Of a stretch of 64,000 bases of DNA, positions 1 through 8,534 are shown piece after piece. Made by a program: the position numbers and the translations under genes. Origin of the DNA: Macrotis lagotis (lineage: Eukaryota > Chordata > Mammalia > Peramelemorphia > Peramelidae); contig NC_133661.1 in the NCBI RefSeq assembly GCF_037893015.1, positions 181,700,508-181,764,507 on the forward strand. The letters are read 5' to 3'. The stretch's first letter is position 1. Each line of letters starts with the position of its first letter. The notes under the pieces are model-generated. The model was not told the origin of the DNA and searched no databases. It saw only the letters and a list, made by a program, of their open reading frames with translations.

Positions 1-1659
1 TGGCGGGTAGTAGGACAACAGATGGCTTCTTACCAGGAGTCGTGCCCCAGGGTCTTAACGCCTGAGGATTTTACTATCTATGGAGCAGTAGGAGCGATCC
101 TATGTCCCCAACACCAAGCCCCTCCGTTACAAAGGGACAGTGAGAATCAGGTGGGATCCTCTTTGTTAGGCTCCTCCGATGATGAGAGTGGTGAAGGGGA
201 AGTTCCTCCATTGTACCCATGGGATGATCTCCATGGGATGGCTAAGGGGTCCCCCAGAGAGAGTGCTAAGGGAGTAGAGGGGCCTGGGATACACACAGCA
301 GAAAGGATAAAGAAAGTGCAGAAATGGCGTACAACGGAAGTAGAGGAGGTGCCTACGTGGCACAGTAAAAAATCAAAAGAGGAGGTGCCTACGTGGCACA
401 GTAAAAAATTAAAAGAGGACGTGCCTACGTGGCACAGTAAAAATTCTAAAGAACTGAGGGCGGGGTATTTTTCTCCCTCATCTCAAGGAGAGGAACTGAG
501 GGCCGGACATTTTTCTCCCTTATCTCAAGGTCTGGAGAACACTGCTCTCCCTATGACAATAGCTTCTTTGTCCTTAGGAGGTTCATCCTCGTTTCAATAC
601 GGGAAAAAGAGACAACAGAGAAAACAGGGAGTTCTGGCTGCCAGTATAACACAAGCAGCTGCTGAAGGGGAAGACATAGATTGGGAGGACTGGGGGTTGT
701 ACCCGATTTTAATAGAAAATGCGGGAAGTTATGATGAAAAGAGGGATCATCGCCCAGTGCCTTTCAAATTAATAAAAGAACTAAAGGAGGCAGTATCTAA
801 ATATGGCCCTTCAGCCCCTTATATAAAAAAGTTGATTACAAATGCTGCAGCAGGCTTCCCGTGGACCCCATTTGATTACAATGAGGTGGTGGGAGCAGTT
901 TTAGATCCATCTATGCATCTCGCATTTCAGGCTGCAGTTAGGAGGGGTGCTTTGCAATATATAAAACAGCATGACATTGCAAATGAAGAAGATGCTATAC
1001 ATATGATCACCAGAACTGGGCCCTATGCAGCTTTGGACGCCCAGATAACCTACGATCGAGGGGTCTTGCAGGCAGTGGCTACTTGCCATGAGGAAGCTTT
1101 AGATAAATTAGGTGCTATGAGTGGAGGAGGCACTGCAAAATTAGTGGGACTGAAGCAAAGGGCCTCTCAAACTCCTATACAGTTCATTAATGAAGTACAG
1201 GAAACAGTAAGGAGAGTTATGGGCACTGGGCCAGGCACTGATGTCCTTACATATCAACTTGTGAAAGAAGGGCTTCGACCCGAGTATAGATCTATAATTG
1301 CAGCCCTTCCCTCCTCAGCTGGCCTGTATGACCTGATTGACAAACTTTTAGACACTCCGGTGCAAGAACCCACTCAGATGATGGCTGCCTCTATCATAGA
1401 TGCCAACAAGGCACTGATAACGGCACTGCAACAGTTTGGAAAAGCAGGGAAATGCTTTAAATGTGGCAAACCAGGACATTTTAAGACTCAGTGCCGAAGT
1501 CAGGGAGATCAGGTACAGCAGCCAAAGTGCTATGGGTGTGGGAAAACAGGTCATATTGTCAAGTATTGTCGTGCCCAGATGAAAAAACAGGGAAACGGAC
1601 TGCGGGGGCTCCCAGCTGCAGAGGGTCCCCCAGGAACATATGCAGCAGCACAGAATTAG
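1..1659 (+). CDS. gag: ERV Gag polyprotein (5' partial)
   Basis: The frame is open from the window edge, so the ATG at 22 is probably internal. Residues are counted from that ATG. A PPLY late-domain-type motif lies at residues 62-65. Short tandem peptide repeats occupy 108-171. The capsid begins near residue 245, and a major-homology-like region lies around 383-405. Two CX2CX4HX4C zinc knuckles follow at about 478-491 and 503-516. In retroviruses Gag builds the particle, and the knuckles bind genomic RNA. The frame has no stop before TAG at 1657-1659, in contrast to the broken pro and pol. It overlaps the pro frame and carries a -1 slippery site before its end. Confidence 0.9.
   Translation, partial: WRVVGQQMASYQESCPRVLTPEDFTIYGAVGAILCPQHQAPPLQRDSENQVGSSLLGSSDDESGEGEVPPLYPWDDLHGMAKGSPRESAKGVEGPGIHTAERIKKVQKWRTTEVEEVPTWHSKKSKEEVPTWHSKKLKEDVPTWHSKNSKELRAGYFSPSSQGEELRAGHFSPLSQGLENTALPMTIASLSLGGSSSFQYGKKRQQRKQGVLAASITQAAAEGEDIDWEDWGLYPILIENAGSYDEKRDHRPVPFKLIKELKEAVSKYGPSAPYIKKLITNAAAGFPWTPFDYNEVVGAVLDPSMHLAFQAAVRRGALQYIKQHDIANEEDAIHMITRTGPYAALDAQITYDRGVLQAVATCHEEALDKLGAMSGGGTAKLVGLKQRASQTPIQFINEVQETVRRVMGTGPGTDVLTYQLVKEGLRPEYRSIIAALPSSAGLYDLIDKLLDTPVQEPTQMMAASIIDANKALITALQQFGKAGKCFKCGKPGHFKTQCRSQGDQVQQPKCYGCGKTGHIVKYCRAQMKKQGNGLRGLPAAEGPPGTYAAAQN
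343..534 (+). repeat. In-frame tandem repeats inside gag
   Basis: Two adjacent repeat types lie in frame. A 36-bp unit occurs three times (343-378, 379-414, 415-450) and encodes a 12-residue motif built on E-[ED]-V-P-T-W-H-S-K. A 42-bp unit occurs twice (451-492, 493-534) and encodes a 14-residue motif built on E-L-R-A-G-x-F-S-P. The copies differ by a few substitutions only. They sit between the late-domain motif and the capsid, a region that varies in length among betaretroviruses. Confidence 0.95.
1590..1631 (+). promoter_or_regulatory. gag-pro -1 ribosomal frameshift site
   Basis: The heptamer GGGAAAC (1590-1596) sits in the gag frame as G GGA AAC, the X XXY YYZ arrangement needed for -1 slippage. 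After a 7-nt spacer, GGGGG (1604-1608) can pair with CCCCC (1627-1631). A -1 slip enters the frame carrying the dUTPase-like and protease domains. GGGAAAC is, from memory, also the gag-pro heptamer of type D retroviruses. A pseudoknot partner was not worked out. Confidence 0.85.
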
Positions 1660-2312
1660 AAAAATCCATATACCAAGCAGTAACTGTATGGGCCACAGAA
1701 AATAATGACCCGATTAAAATGGCCCCCTGGGAAACCTTAGCAGTTACTGTTGAACCAAAGCCACATCCCAGGTTAGTAGTGGGATTATCAGGTTATTCAG
1801 ATCATATCACGCATTCTCAATTGTTAGATCCAGGAGAATCCATCATTTCTGTCACCAACCCTCATGCTTATGAGATATATTTAAATCCAGGTGACAGTGT
1901 AGGGAAAGCCATACCCCTGCCATGGCTACAGGCAGCTCAGCCAATAGATCAGCCTAGGATGCAAGTGAACTGGGTCCAGCCTATACAGCAGGCTCGCCCT
2001 ATGATAACCCTCAGGGTAGAGGGCATTTTAATTGAAGGAATGATGGATACAGGAGCAGATTGATCCGTCATAAATGACAGACAGTGGGATAGCTCCTGGC
2101 CCACTGTTGCAGCTACCCAACTAGTGATGGGGGTAGGGGGAAACCAATCAGCTCTTCAATCTGCTAGGCGTCTTAAGTGGGAGTATGAAGAAGATACAGG
2201 GTTTTTCCGACCCTTAAAAATCCAAGGTCTCCCTTATGCCCTCTGGGGCCGAGATCTTCTCTCACAGCTTTCTTTGTCTCTTGTCACCCCGGAACATATT
2301 CAGGGAAATTAG
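1596..2312 (+). pseudogene. pro: ERV dUTPase-like and protease frame, with nonsense codon
   Basis: The frame is entered by the -1 slip at the end of gag. The first ~115 codons are at the position of the betaretroviral dUTPase, but I do not see intact dUTPase catalytic motifs; only the final strand (around NPGDSVGKAIPLPW) is recognisable. The aspartic protease follows, with active-site DTGAD at 2046-2060, a GVGG flap-like segment and a C-terminal LWGRDLL motif. A TGA at 2061-2063 directly follows DTGAD and kills the protease. The frame resumes unchanged and ends with TAG at 2310-2312, at a second slippery site. No G-patch domain is visible after the protease. Confidence 0.85.
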
Positions 2313-2323
2313 TGGGGGCCACT
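2303..2323 (+). promoter_or_regulatory. pro-pol -1 ribosomal frameshift site
   Basis: GGGAAAT (2303-2309) lies in the pro frame as G GGA AAT, immediately before the TAG that ends pro. AGTGG (2311-2315) and CCACT (2319-2323) form a tight 5-bp hairpin with a GGG loop. A -1 slip leads into the reverse transcriptase frame. The hairpin is closer to the heptamer than usual, so it may be part of a larger fold. Confidence 0.7.
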
Positions 2324-4943
2324 ATAACATCGGTGAGCAGTCTACCTATTACCTGGACTACACAGAAACCAGTCTGGGTAGAGCAGTGGCCCCTTACCTC
2401 TGAAAAGCTCACCGCTTTACACCAAATAGTGGAAGAATTAAAGAGTACTAATAAAATTGAGCCCACTACAAGCCCTTATAATTCTCCTGTATTTGTGATA
2501 AAGAAGAAATCAGGCAAATGGAGAATGTTAATTGATCTACGGGCTGTCAATGCTTGTATGGTTACTATGGGTACTCTACAACCTGGCTTACCCTCTCCAG
2601 CAGCAATACCTCAAGGTTGGCAAATAAGCATAATAGATATTAAAGATTGCTTTTATAGCATTCCTCTCCACCCACAGGATAAAGAGAGGTTCGCCTTCTC
2701 TGCACCATCTATAAATTTCCAGGAACCATACCAAAGATATCAGTTTCGGGTGCTCCCTCAAGGCATGGCCAATAGTCCTACTTTGTGCCAAATGTATATT
2801 CAAAGTATTTTGCACCCTATCAGGAAACAGTATTCAGGTAGCATGATAATTCATTATATGGATGATATTCTCCTGGCCAATGTGGATGCTGGACAGTTAA
2901 AAAGGTTGCAATCTGCAGTAATTGAAGTACTAGCTTCCCATGGCCTTTTGGTAGCTCCAGAAAAAAGTACAAGAAAATCCACCCTTTTCATATTTGGGTC
3001 ACACTCTGCAGGGAGGAAGGATATCTCGCTTCCCTCCCCAAATTGACATGTCCAAAGTAAAAACTTTAAATGATTTCCAGAAATTGATAGGATCAATTCA
3101 GTGGCTTTGTGCAGTTGTACCTATACCAGATTCCCTTCTCATTCCATTGTATAACATTCTACTAGGCAGCTCTAATCTGATGTCCCCCAGAAGGTGGACA
3201 GCCGAAGCCAAAGGTGCCTTAAAGCAAATTATGGAAATATACAAAGCCAAAATAGTACAGGTGGAAACATCACAGCCAATTTATTTCCTCATCCTAAATG
3301 ATTTTACCCCTTTTGGATGCCTCTTCCAAGTACATGGAATTTTAGAATGGCTGTATTCAAAAAAGACTAAAGCGGTACTCCCTGATAAATGGGAAGAATA
3401 TGGACAGTTCTACCTTACAGTATGAGGCGTTGTTTGCAACTGTTTGGCAAACATCCCATCATTACTAACCCTTATTCAGAGTTGACCTTGCAACAATTAG
3501 CCTCAACATCACCCACTTGGGCTGTCATAATAACCACTTGCCAATTTAAAAGGGTCACTTTTCCCCCCAGAGATTCGAGTTTTCCTCCCCCTGCCCTTAA
3601 AAAGGCCAGATCCTATCATTGCACATCAACCTGTGAATGGACCTAATGTCTTTACCGATGCCACTAAGCATTCTAAGGCCTCAGTTTACATTCCTAGATA
3701 CAAAATATTAAAGGTGTTCAATACTCCATATACCTCAGCCCAGAAAAATGAACTTTATGCTATTCATCAAGCTCTTTTATTATGTCCTGCTGAGCCTATA
3801 AATTTAATAACTGATAGTTTATATTGTGCACAGGCTCTCATGAAATTGCCTGAAGCTATGATTCAAGGGAGATCTACAATAGCTACATTGCTTTCCGCGG
3901 TCCAACAGTCATTATTGGAACGCACATACCCCATTTATGTTATGCATATACGATCTCATCAATCAGTCTCAGGTCCAATCTATTATGGGAATTCAATTGT
4001 TAATAAAGCCTTGATTGGTTCACTTTTTATACCAGCTCAGCTAGCCCACCAAAAATACCATCTTTCTGCCCGATCGTTAAGGAATCTTTATGGGCTCACC
4101 AAAGAACAGGCCTGACAAATAGTCAAGCGGTGTTCCGCTTGTGCCCCTTTTCGCCCACCTCCCAAAGAATTAGCAGTGAATCCCCGTGGGGATCGCCCTA
4201 ATGCACTATGGCAGATGGATATTACACACATGGGCTCAATACTAATTCATGTTTCTGTTGACACTTTTTCTAATTTTATCATTGCCTCTATACAACCCAA
4301 GAAAACCACACGTGCCACTATTGACCATCTATATACACAATTTTCGGTTTTTGGAGTCCCTGGAGCCTTAAAGACAGACAATGGTCCTGCCTATACTTCC
4401 TCCTCGTTTAAGACCTTTTGTGCAGAGTTCAACATACATCATATCACCGGCCTTCCTTACAATCCTACAGGCCAAGCTATAGTGGAACGAGCAAATCGCA
4501 CACTAAAGACTACTCTGCTTAAACAAAAAGGGGGAGATAGGCGTAAGATAACTAGAGGTGAATTAGCATTAGCTCTATATACCATAAATTTTTTGCATTT
4601 CCGTGATGATGGCACAAATTCTGCTATGAGATATTTAGGAGGTTTGGATTGTTGTGTCAACACCCAGAGCCCAGGCAAGATAAGCTTGCCCCAGGCTCCC
4701 CGTACCTGCTTAACAGGAACCACAGTCTTTTGGAGAGATCCAATAGGCGAGTGGTGGGGGCCTGGAATAGTACAGTGCAGAGGTCAGGGATTTCTTTCCA
4801 TACTGCCAGATGGAGAAGACAAGGAGATCTGGGTGCCAATCTGGAGGGTGCGAGAAGTCTCTACCGAGACCAGTGTCATCGAGACGGCGGGGACGTTGAG
4901 GCTGGAAGCGCCCTTGGACACAGAGGAACTAAAGGAGACATGA
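2309..4943 (+). pseudogene. pol: ERV Pol: reverse transcriptase, RNase H, integrase (broken)
   Basis: The reverse transcriptase has its YMDD catalytic motif at 2855-2866. RNase H begins with the catalytic Asp at 3657-3659 (FTDAT) and includes a TDS motif, but the usual final Asp is an Asn codon at 4002-4004. Integrase has a His-Cys zinc motif (HX3H near 4040, CX2C near 4140) and a D-D-35-E core with Asp 4218, Asp 4377 and Glu 4485, followed by a Trp-rich C-terminal domain. The frame shifts near 2990, near 3420 and between about 3540 and 3600. A TGA stop lies at 4113-4115 inside the zinc-binding region, so no full Pol can be made. The last frame ends at 4943. Confidence 0.92.
4519..4536 (+). 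other. Central polypurine-tract-like sequence in integrase
   Basis: These 18 bases are identical to the 3' polypurine tract at 5333-5350, and the next base on each side differs. Here they encode part of an integrase Lys-Gln-Lys-Gly-Gly segment, common in betaretroviral integrases. Lentiviruses and spumaviruses carry a functional second tract in pol; whether this one ever primed plus-strand DNA is inference. Confidence 0.75.
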
Positions 4944-5332
4944 CATCCTGGCGATCATCCTCCTGTTGCAGCTTCTTCCGGGACTAACACAGGCTACGCA
5001 TCCCTGGGGCAAAGGCGGGAAATGGTACAATCTAACTGCACACCCCACCAGATGCTTTTTTTCCTTCTTTGCCCCCTCGCCAATTTGACTATACAACATA
5101 AAGGAGAATCCACCAAGCCACCCCAGCAGCCGGCAATGGCCGGGTGGGAATGATATCAGTTCTCCGGATAATGGGACTTCCGTCAAAGGGCATTGCATAC
5201 CCTTAGACTTATTGCAGTGTGCCTTTTCCTTCCGTGCCTTTTGAAACTATTAAGAGACATTCTCCTATGATCCCTTGAGGCGATTAAAGCAGACCTTTTG
5301 GCTCCTCGCCATTGGCTGGCAAAGACCCCTGT
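4941..5332 (+). pseudogene. env: Remnant of ERV env region
   Basis: Between the end of pol and the polypurine tract are only ~390 bp, too short for env (normally 1.5 kb or more). A hydrophobic leader-like stretch is readable just after 4943, then stops in all frames. It is called env by position only; no surface or transmembrane subunit motif is visible. Most of env was evidently lost or never present in this copy. Confidence 0.4.
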
Positions 5333-5350
5333 TTAAACAAAAAGGGGGAG
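5333..5350 (+). other. 3' polypurine tract of the ERV
   Basis: An A-rich then G-rich purine run ends in GGGGGAG immediately before the LTR, the expected place of the plus-strand primer. Confidence 0.8.
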
Positions 5351-5703
5351 TTATTAGGGGCGGCCCTGGACTGGGGCCCCCTGAGAGGAACGTGAGACGC
5401 CCAGAGGTCAGAACCTGCCTTCAGGTACTGGGATGGCTTCGGTATGGGCTGGCTCCACCCTCAGGGGGAACTCAGGAGGAGCAAGACCACCTACTAGGAG
5501 GAGTTAGGTCTGGGGATAAAAGGGATAGTACAGAAAGGCTCGGGGGGGATTCTGAGTAACATCAATAAAGAAGTGAACCTCTCCTCGGGTGCTCTGCCTG
5601 GTTTGTTCTCCCCTCCCCCACCCTGGGTGGGGAGCCTGGATTAGGGTAAATAGAGGGCGGTGGCAGGAGGGTCAGAAAGACCCCTCCCGCAATAGTCTGG
5701 TAC
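5351..5703 (+). repeat. 3' LTR of the betaretrovirus-like ERV
   Basis: The LTR follows the polypurine tract. A TATA-like ATAAAAG lies at 5516-5522 and a poly(A) signal AATAAA at 5564-5569, followed by a GT-rich stretch typical of the R/U5 junction. The left edge lacks a clean TG; the right edge is placed at TACA, 5700-5703, by the TG...CA rule. The edges are therefore approximate. Confidence 0.7.
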
Positions 5704-5714
5704 ATTATAAAAAA

Positions 5715-5890
5715 ATGACTTTTCCCTCCAAGCAAAAGTTTTCTGTTTTCCTCAGTCTTCTTGGTTCATCTGCTCTGCACTTTCCATCCTTCAAGAAGAA
5801 GATGGGTCTTTGACCCACTATTTGTAGATAAATTTCAGACCAAAAGTACCATAGGTCCAATACCCTTGCATTTCCCTCTGTCTTATCCAT
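5715..5890 (+). repeat. Local duplication, copy 1
   Basis: This ~175-bp segment is repeated in direct orientation at 6610-6920. Shared blocks include CTTGGTTCATCTGCTCT, GATAGATTTC/GATAAATTTC-ACACCAAAAGTA and CAATACCCTTG. No coding content is evident. Confidence 0.75.
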
Positions 5891-5967
5891 GAACTCAACC
5901 TGGGGTCCATGAACTTGTTTGTTTGTTTTATAACCATATTAAAATAAATGGTTTCCTTCAACATCCT

Positions 5968-6226
5968 AAGATGGTTTGGTGGTGCAGTGGATAGATCAAT
6001 GGGCCTAGAATCAATAAAACCTGAGTTCAAATATGTCCTCAGACATGTAATAGCTGTTTGATCCTGGACAAGTCATTTAACATCTGTCTGCCTTGGTTTA
6101 CTCATGTATAAAATGAGGATGATGATAGCACCTCCTTCCCTCCCAGGGATATCGTGAGAATCAAATGAGATATTTCTAAAGTACTTTGCAAAACGTAAAA
6201 GTGCTATATAATTGTTAGTGATTGTT
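5968..6226 (+). repeat. MAR1-like CORE-SINE
   Basis: A tRNA-like head (GTGCAGTGGATAG, then GAGTTCAAAT) is followed by the CORE-type middle (GACAAGTCATTTAAC) and a tail with AAAATGAGGATGATGATAG and AGTGCTATATAATTGTTAG. This layout matches the older marsupial MAR1/MIR-like SINEs. Confidence 0.75.
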
Positions 6227-6287
6227 ATCATTTTATTTTCTGTACTTAAAAACATTATTTTGAGATGTACAGCCATATTTTTTTAAA

Positions 6288-6435
6288 TTTTTGTTTACTT
6301 AAGGCAATGGGATTGAGTGACTTGCCCAAGGTCACACAGTCAGGCAATTATTAAGTGTCTGAGTCTGGATTTGAACTCAGGTCCTCCTGACTCTAGGATC
6401 AATCCTCCATCCACTGCACCACCTAGCTGTCCCCA
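6288..6435 (-). repeat. WSINE1-like SINE
   Basis: Reverse copy of the common SINE: CAAGGTCACACAGTCAGGCAA, TTTGAACTCAGGTCCTCCTG and CCACCTAGCTGTCCCC mark the middle, B box and head. It is more diverged than most copies in the window. Confidence 0.8.
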
Positions 6436-6609
6436 GTACAGACAGATTTTGTCAAAGGAATCTAGATATAAATAAGATTAAGAACTCTTGTTTTAGGCAG
6501 TACTTATCCTTTGAACTGAACTAAGCTTGTGGGAGTAAGAATAGATATTTTTAGTTTTCATTTCTATCATAGAAACACAGAATTAGGCACTACATAAAAT
6601 TAATTTTTC

Positions 6610-6920
6610 TCATAAACAAAAGTTCACTGCTTTCCTTTGTCTCCTTGGTTCATCTGCTCTCTACTCTCCATCTTTCAAAAACAGTAATTGGAGAGGGGAA
6701 GTTAGGTGGTACAGTGAATACAGCACCGGCCCTGGAGTCAGGGGGACCTAAGTTCAAATACTTAATAACACACTTAATAATTACCTTGAGTAAGTCACTT
6801 AATCCAAATGCCTTGGGAAAAAAGTAATAATACAGAATAGTAATGATGGGTCCTTGATCTGCCATGTGTAGATAGATTTCACACCAAAAGTATCATAGTG
6901 TCAATACCCTTGTCTATCCA
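6610..6920 (+). repeat. Local duplication, copy 2, split by a SINE
   Basis: Second copy of the segment at 5715-5890, offset by about 885 bp. It is interrupted by a + strand WSINE1-like SINE at about 6697-6826, so the duplication came before the SINE insertion. Confidence 0.75.
6697..6826 (+). repeat. WSINE1-like SINE
   Basis: The head AAGTTAGGTGGTACAGTGAA, the B box region AAGTTCAAATAC and the tail CAAATGCCTTGGGAAAAAAG are recognisable. The copy is degraded. Confidence 0.75.
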
Positions 6921-7039
6921 TCTACTAGAGCTAGAAGGTATTTATAGATCAATTTATTCACTGATATCAAACTCAAATAGAAACAATTTCTTATAGGCTG
7001 CATATTGACTTAGAAAACCACAAACTAACATTATCTGTA

Positions 7040-7170
7040 GGATAGTATTTTCATTCATTATATAGTCCTTAAGAAATGGAGCAACTTGTCCAGGGTCACA
7101 CAGTTAGAAAATATTAGAGACAGAAATATGATCTGGGTCCTCTGTCACCAAGAGCAGTATTCTTTTTGCT
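7040..7170 (-). repeat. MIR-type SINE fragment
   Basis: Reverse MIR-like order: an AATGGAGCAACTTGTCCAGG block, CACACAGTTAG, then a GATCTGGGTCCTC block. It is old and diverged. Confidence 0.45.
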
Positions 7171-7212
7171 AAATGACAAGGATAGGACAAGCATTTTGCA
7201 AGAAGGATCCAA

Positions 7213-7328
7213 GCTATGGGACAGTTAGTTTACACAGTGAATAGACAAGGGTCCTGGAGTCAGAAGGGCCTGAGTTCAAATCTAGTCTCAGAAACTTACT
7301 AGCAGGTCACTTTACCCCATTGCCTCCA
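7213..7328 (+). repeat. CORE-SINE fragment
   Basis: GGGACAGTTAGTTTACACAG, CTGGAGTCAGAAGG, TGAGTTCAAATC and CTAGCAGGTCACTTTACCCC align with the head, B box and CORE of the SINEs here. The tail leads directly into a GA/GACA satellite. Confidence 0.65.
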
Positions 7329-7379
<51 letters not shown>

Positions 7380-7512
7380 CAGAGAAAGACAGAGAGACAG
7401 AGAGACAGAGAGAGACAGACAGAGACAGAGACAGAGACAGAGACAGAGACAGAGACAGAGACAGAGAGAGACAGACAGAGACAGAGACAGAGACAGAGAC
7501 AGAGACAGAGAG
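7329..7512 (+). repeat. (GAGACA)n/(GA)n simple repeat
   Basis: About 185 bp of purine-rich AG and GACAGA units follow the tail of a SINE fragment. It reads as a false Arg/Glu/Thr-rich open frame. Confidence 0.95.
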
Positions 7513-7835
7513 AAAAGATCCAGGCTTGGTAATTGTTTGGATGTGAGTCTAGAAAATGGAGTGATTCAAAGGTTCCTCTGAATTTTTTAGCTTAGATGAC
7601 TGATAAAATCATGTTACTGTACAAACAATAAGGGAAGTCAGATGGAAGAGTTGGTCTAAGAGTTGAATATTTATTGAGTACAGAATATTGTGCAGGGTTA
7701 GGTTTGGGTTCTGATATAATGAATTTAAGGTGCAAACTGAACACCATAGGCAGATAGTCAGAAAGCATCTGGAGATACAGGATGGAGATTTAAAAGAAAA
7801 GTAAGATTTTAAGAGTGAATGGGGCAGGGGTGGGG

Positions 7836-7988
7836 GGCGGCTAGGTGGCGCAGTGGATAGAACACCAGCCCTGGAGTCAGGAGTACCTGAGTTCAAATCC
7901 GGCCTCAAACACTTAATAATTACCTAGCTGGGTGACCTTGGGCAAGCCATTTAACCCCCACTACCTTGCAAAAACCTTTGAAAAAAAA
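7836..7988 (+). repeat. WSINE1-like SINE, near-complete
   Basis: Complete head (GGGCGGCTAGGTGGCGCAG), A box TGGCGCAGTGG, B box GAGTTCAAATCC, CORE block and A-rich tail. It is one of the best-preserved copies. Confidence 0.9.
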
Positions 7989-8094
7989 GAGTGAATGACT
8001 ATAAGTGGAGGCTCCTGAATTTCCTAGGTTTTACTAAATCATCCTATTCCCTTAGTTCTTTTTAAATCATTTCCCCCCTTCTACTACTAGCCAT

Positions 8095-8168
8095 TTAAAA
8101 AACTAAGAATTCCAATCAATGCAACGACCATCCACAATTCTAGAAGACTGATAAAGAATGCTACCCAT
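8095..8168 (+). repeat. LINE 3'-end fragment
   Basis: CCAATCAATGCAACGACCAT followed by ACAATTCTAGAAGACTGAT resembles the 3' end of an old mammalian LINE recurring in this window (compare 17395-17600 and 39310-39420). It abuts the 7SL copy directly. Confidence 0.5.
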
Positions 8169-8453
8169 ACCAGGCATGGATATATACCTGTAATCCTTTC
8201 TCCTGGGATGACTGGGACTGGTGTGGCTTACTTGACCTCTGGATTTCTGACCTACAGTGAATCAAATATCTTTACTAAGTATGGCACCAATATGGTGAGC
8301 CTCTTGGGCAGTCCCTGGTCTACCTAAAGAGGGGTAGGTTGGCCTAAGTGAAAATTGAAACAGGTCAAAGTTCTCATGTAAATTAGTAGTGGGATCTGGA
8401 CTATAGGTGGCAACTGCACTTCCAGTTTGAGTAATATAGGAAGATCCAGTCCC
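8169..8453 (+). pseudogene. RN7SL: 7SL RNA (signal recognition particle RNA) retropseudogene
   Basis: The 285-bp stretch is collinear with nearly the full ~300-nt 7SL RNA. Visible landmarks are the 5' domain (CCAGGCATGG, CCTGTAATCC), the S-domain block ATGGCACCAATATGGTGA with CCTGGTCTACCTAAAGAGGG, GAAACAGGTCAAAGTTCTCATG and the 3' Alu domain TAGTAGTGGGATCTGG ... CAACTGCACTTCCAG. 7SL is the scaffold of the signal recognition particle. Numerous substitutions, including in the 5' internal promoter region, and the repeat setting point to a dead retrocopy rather than a working RN7SL gene. Confidence 0.85.
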
Positions 8454-8459
8454 ATGAAA

Positions 8460-8530
8460 GCTAACTAGATAACTAGATGATAGCTAGCTAGTTAGCTAGC
8501 TAGATGGATAGATAGATTAATAGATAGAGA
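8460..8530 (+). repeat. Simple repeat (TAGC/TAGA)n
   Basis: Imperfect CTAGATAACTAGATGATAGC and GATAGATAGATTAATAGATAG units follow the 7SL copy. Confidence 0.85.
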
Positions 8531-8534
8531 GTGC

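Larger units (their letters stand above)
1..5703 (+). mobile_element. Betaretrovirus-like endogenous retrovirus, 3' part
   Basis: Gag, a dUTPase-like/protease frame, reverse transcriptase, RNase H, integrase, a polypurine tract and a 3' LTR follow in order on the + strand. The gag-pro-pol layout in three frames, each step -1, with two Cys-His knuckles and a YMDD reverse transcriptase, is that of betaretroviruses (class II ERVs). The 5' LTR, primer binding site and matrix start lie outside the window. Several stops and frame breaks in pro and pol show that this is a fossil. An env gene is reduced to debris. No 5' flank is present, so target-site duplications cannot be checked. Confidence 0.9.

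Noticed and set aside
343-534. CRISPR-like regularly spaced repeats
   Set aside because: The units are contiguous, in frame with gag and without spacers; the window is a vertebrate genome.
7320-7532. 70-codon Arg/Glu/Thr-rich open frame
   Set aside because: It is a translation of the GA/GACA simple repeat.
7836-7910. tRNA gene-like A and B boxes
   Set aside because: These belong to SINE heads, repeated throughout the window, without a foldable acceptor stem or anticodon arm.
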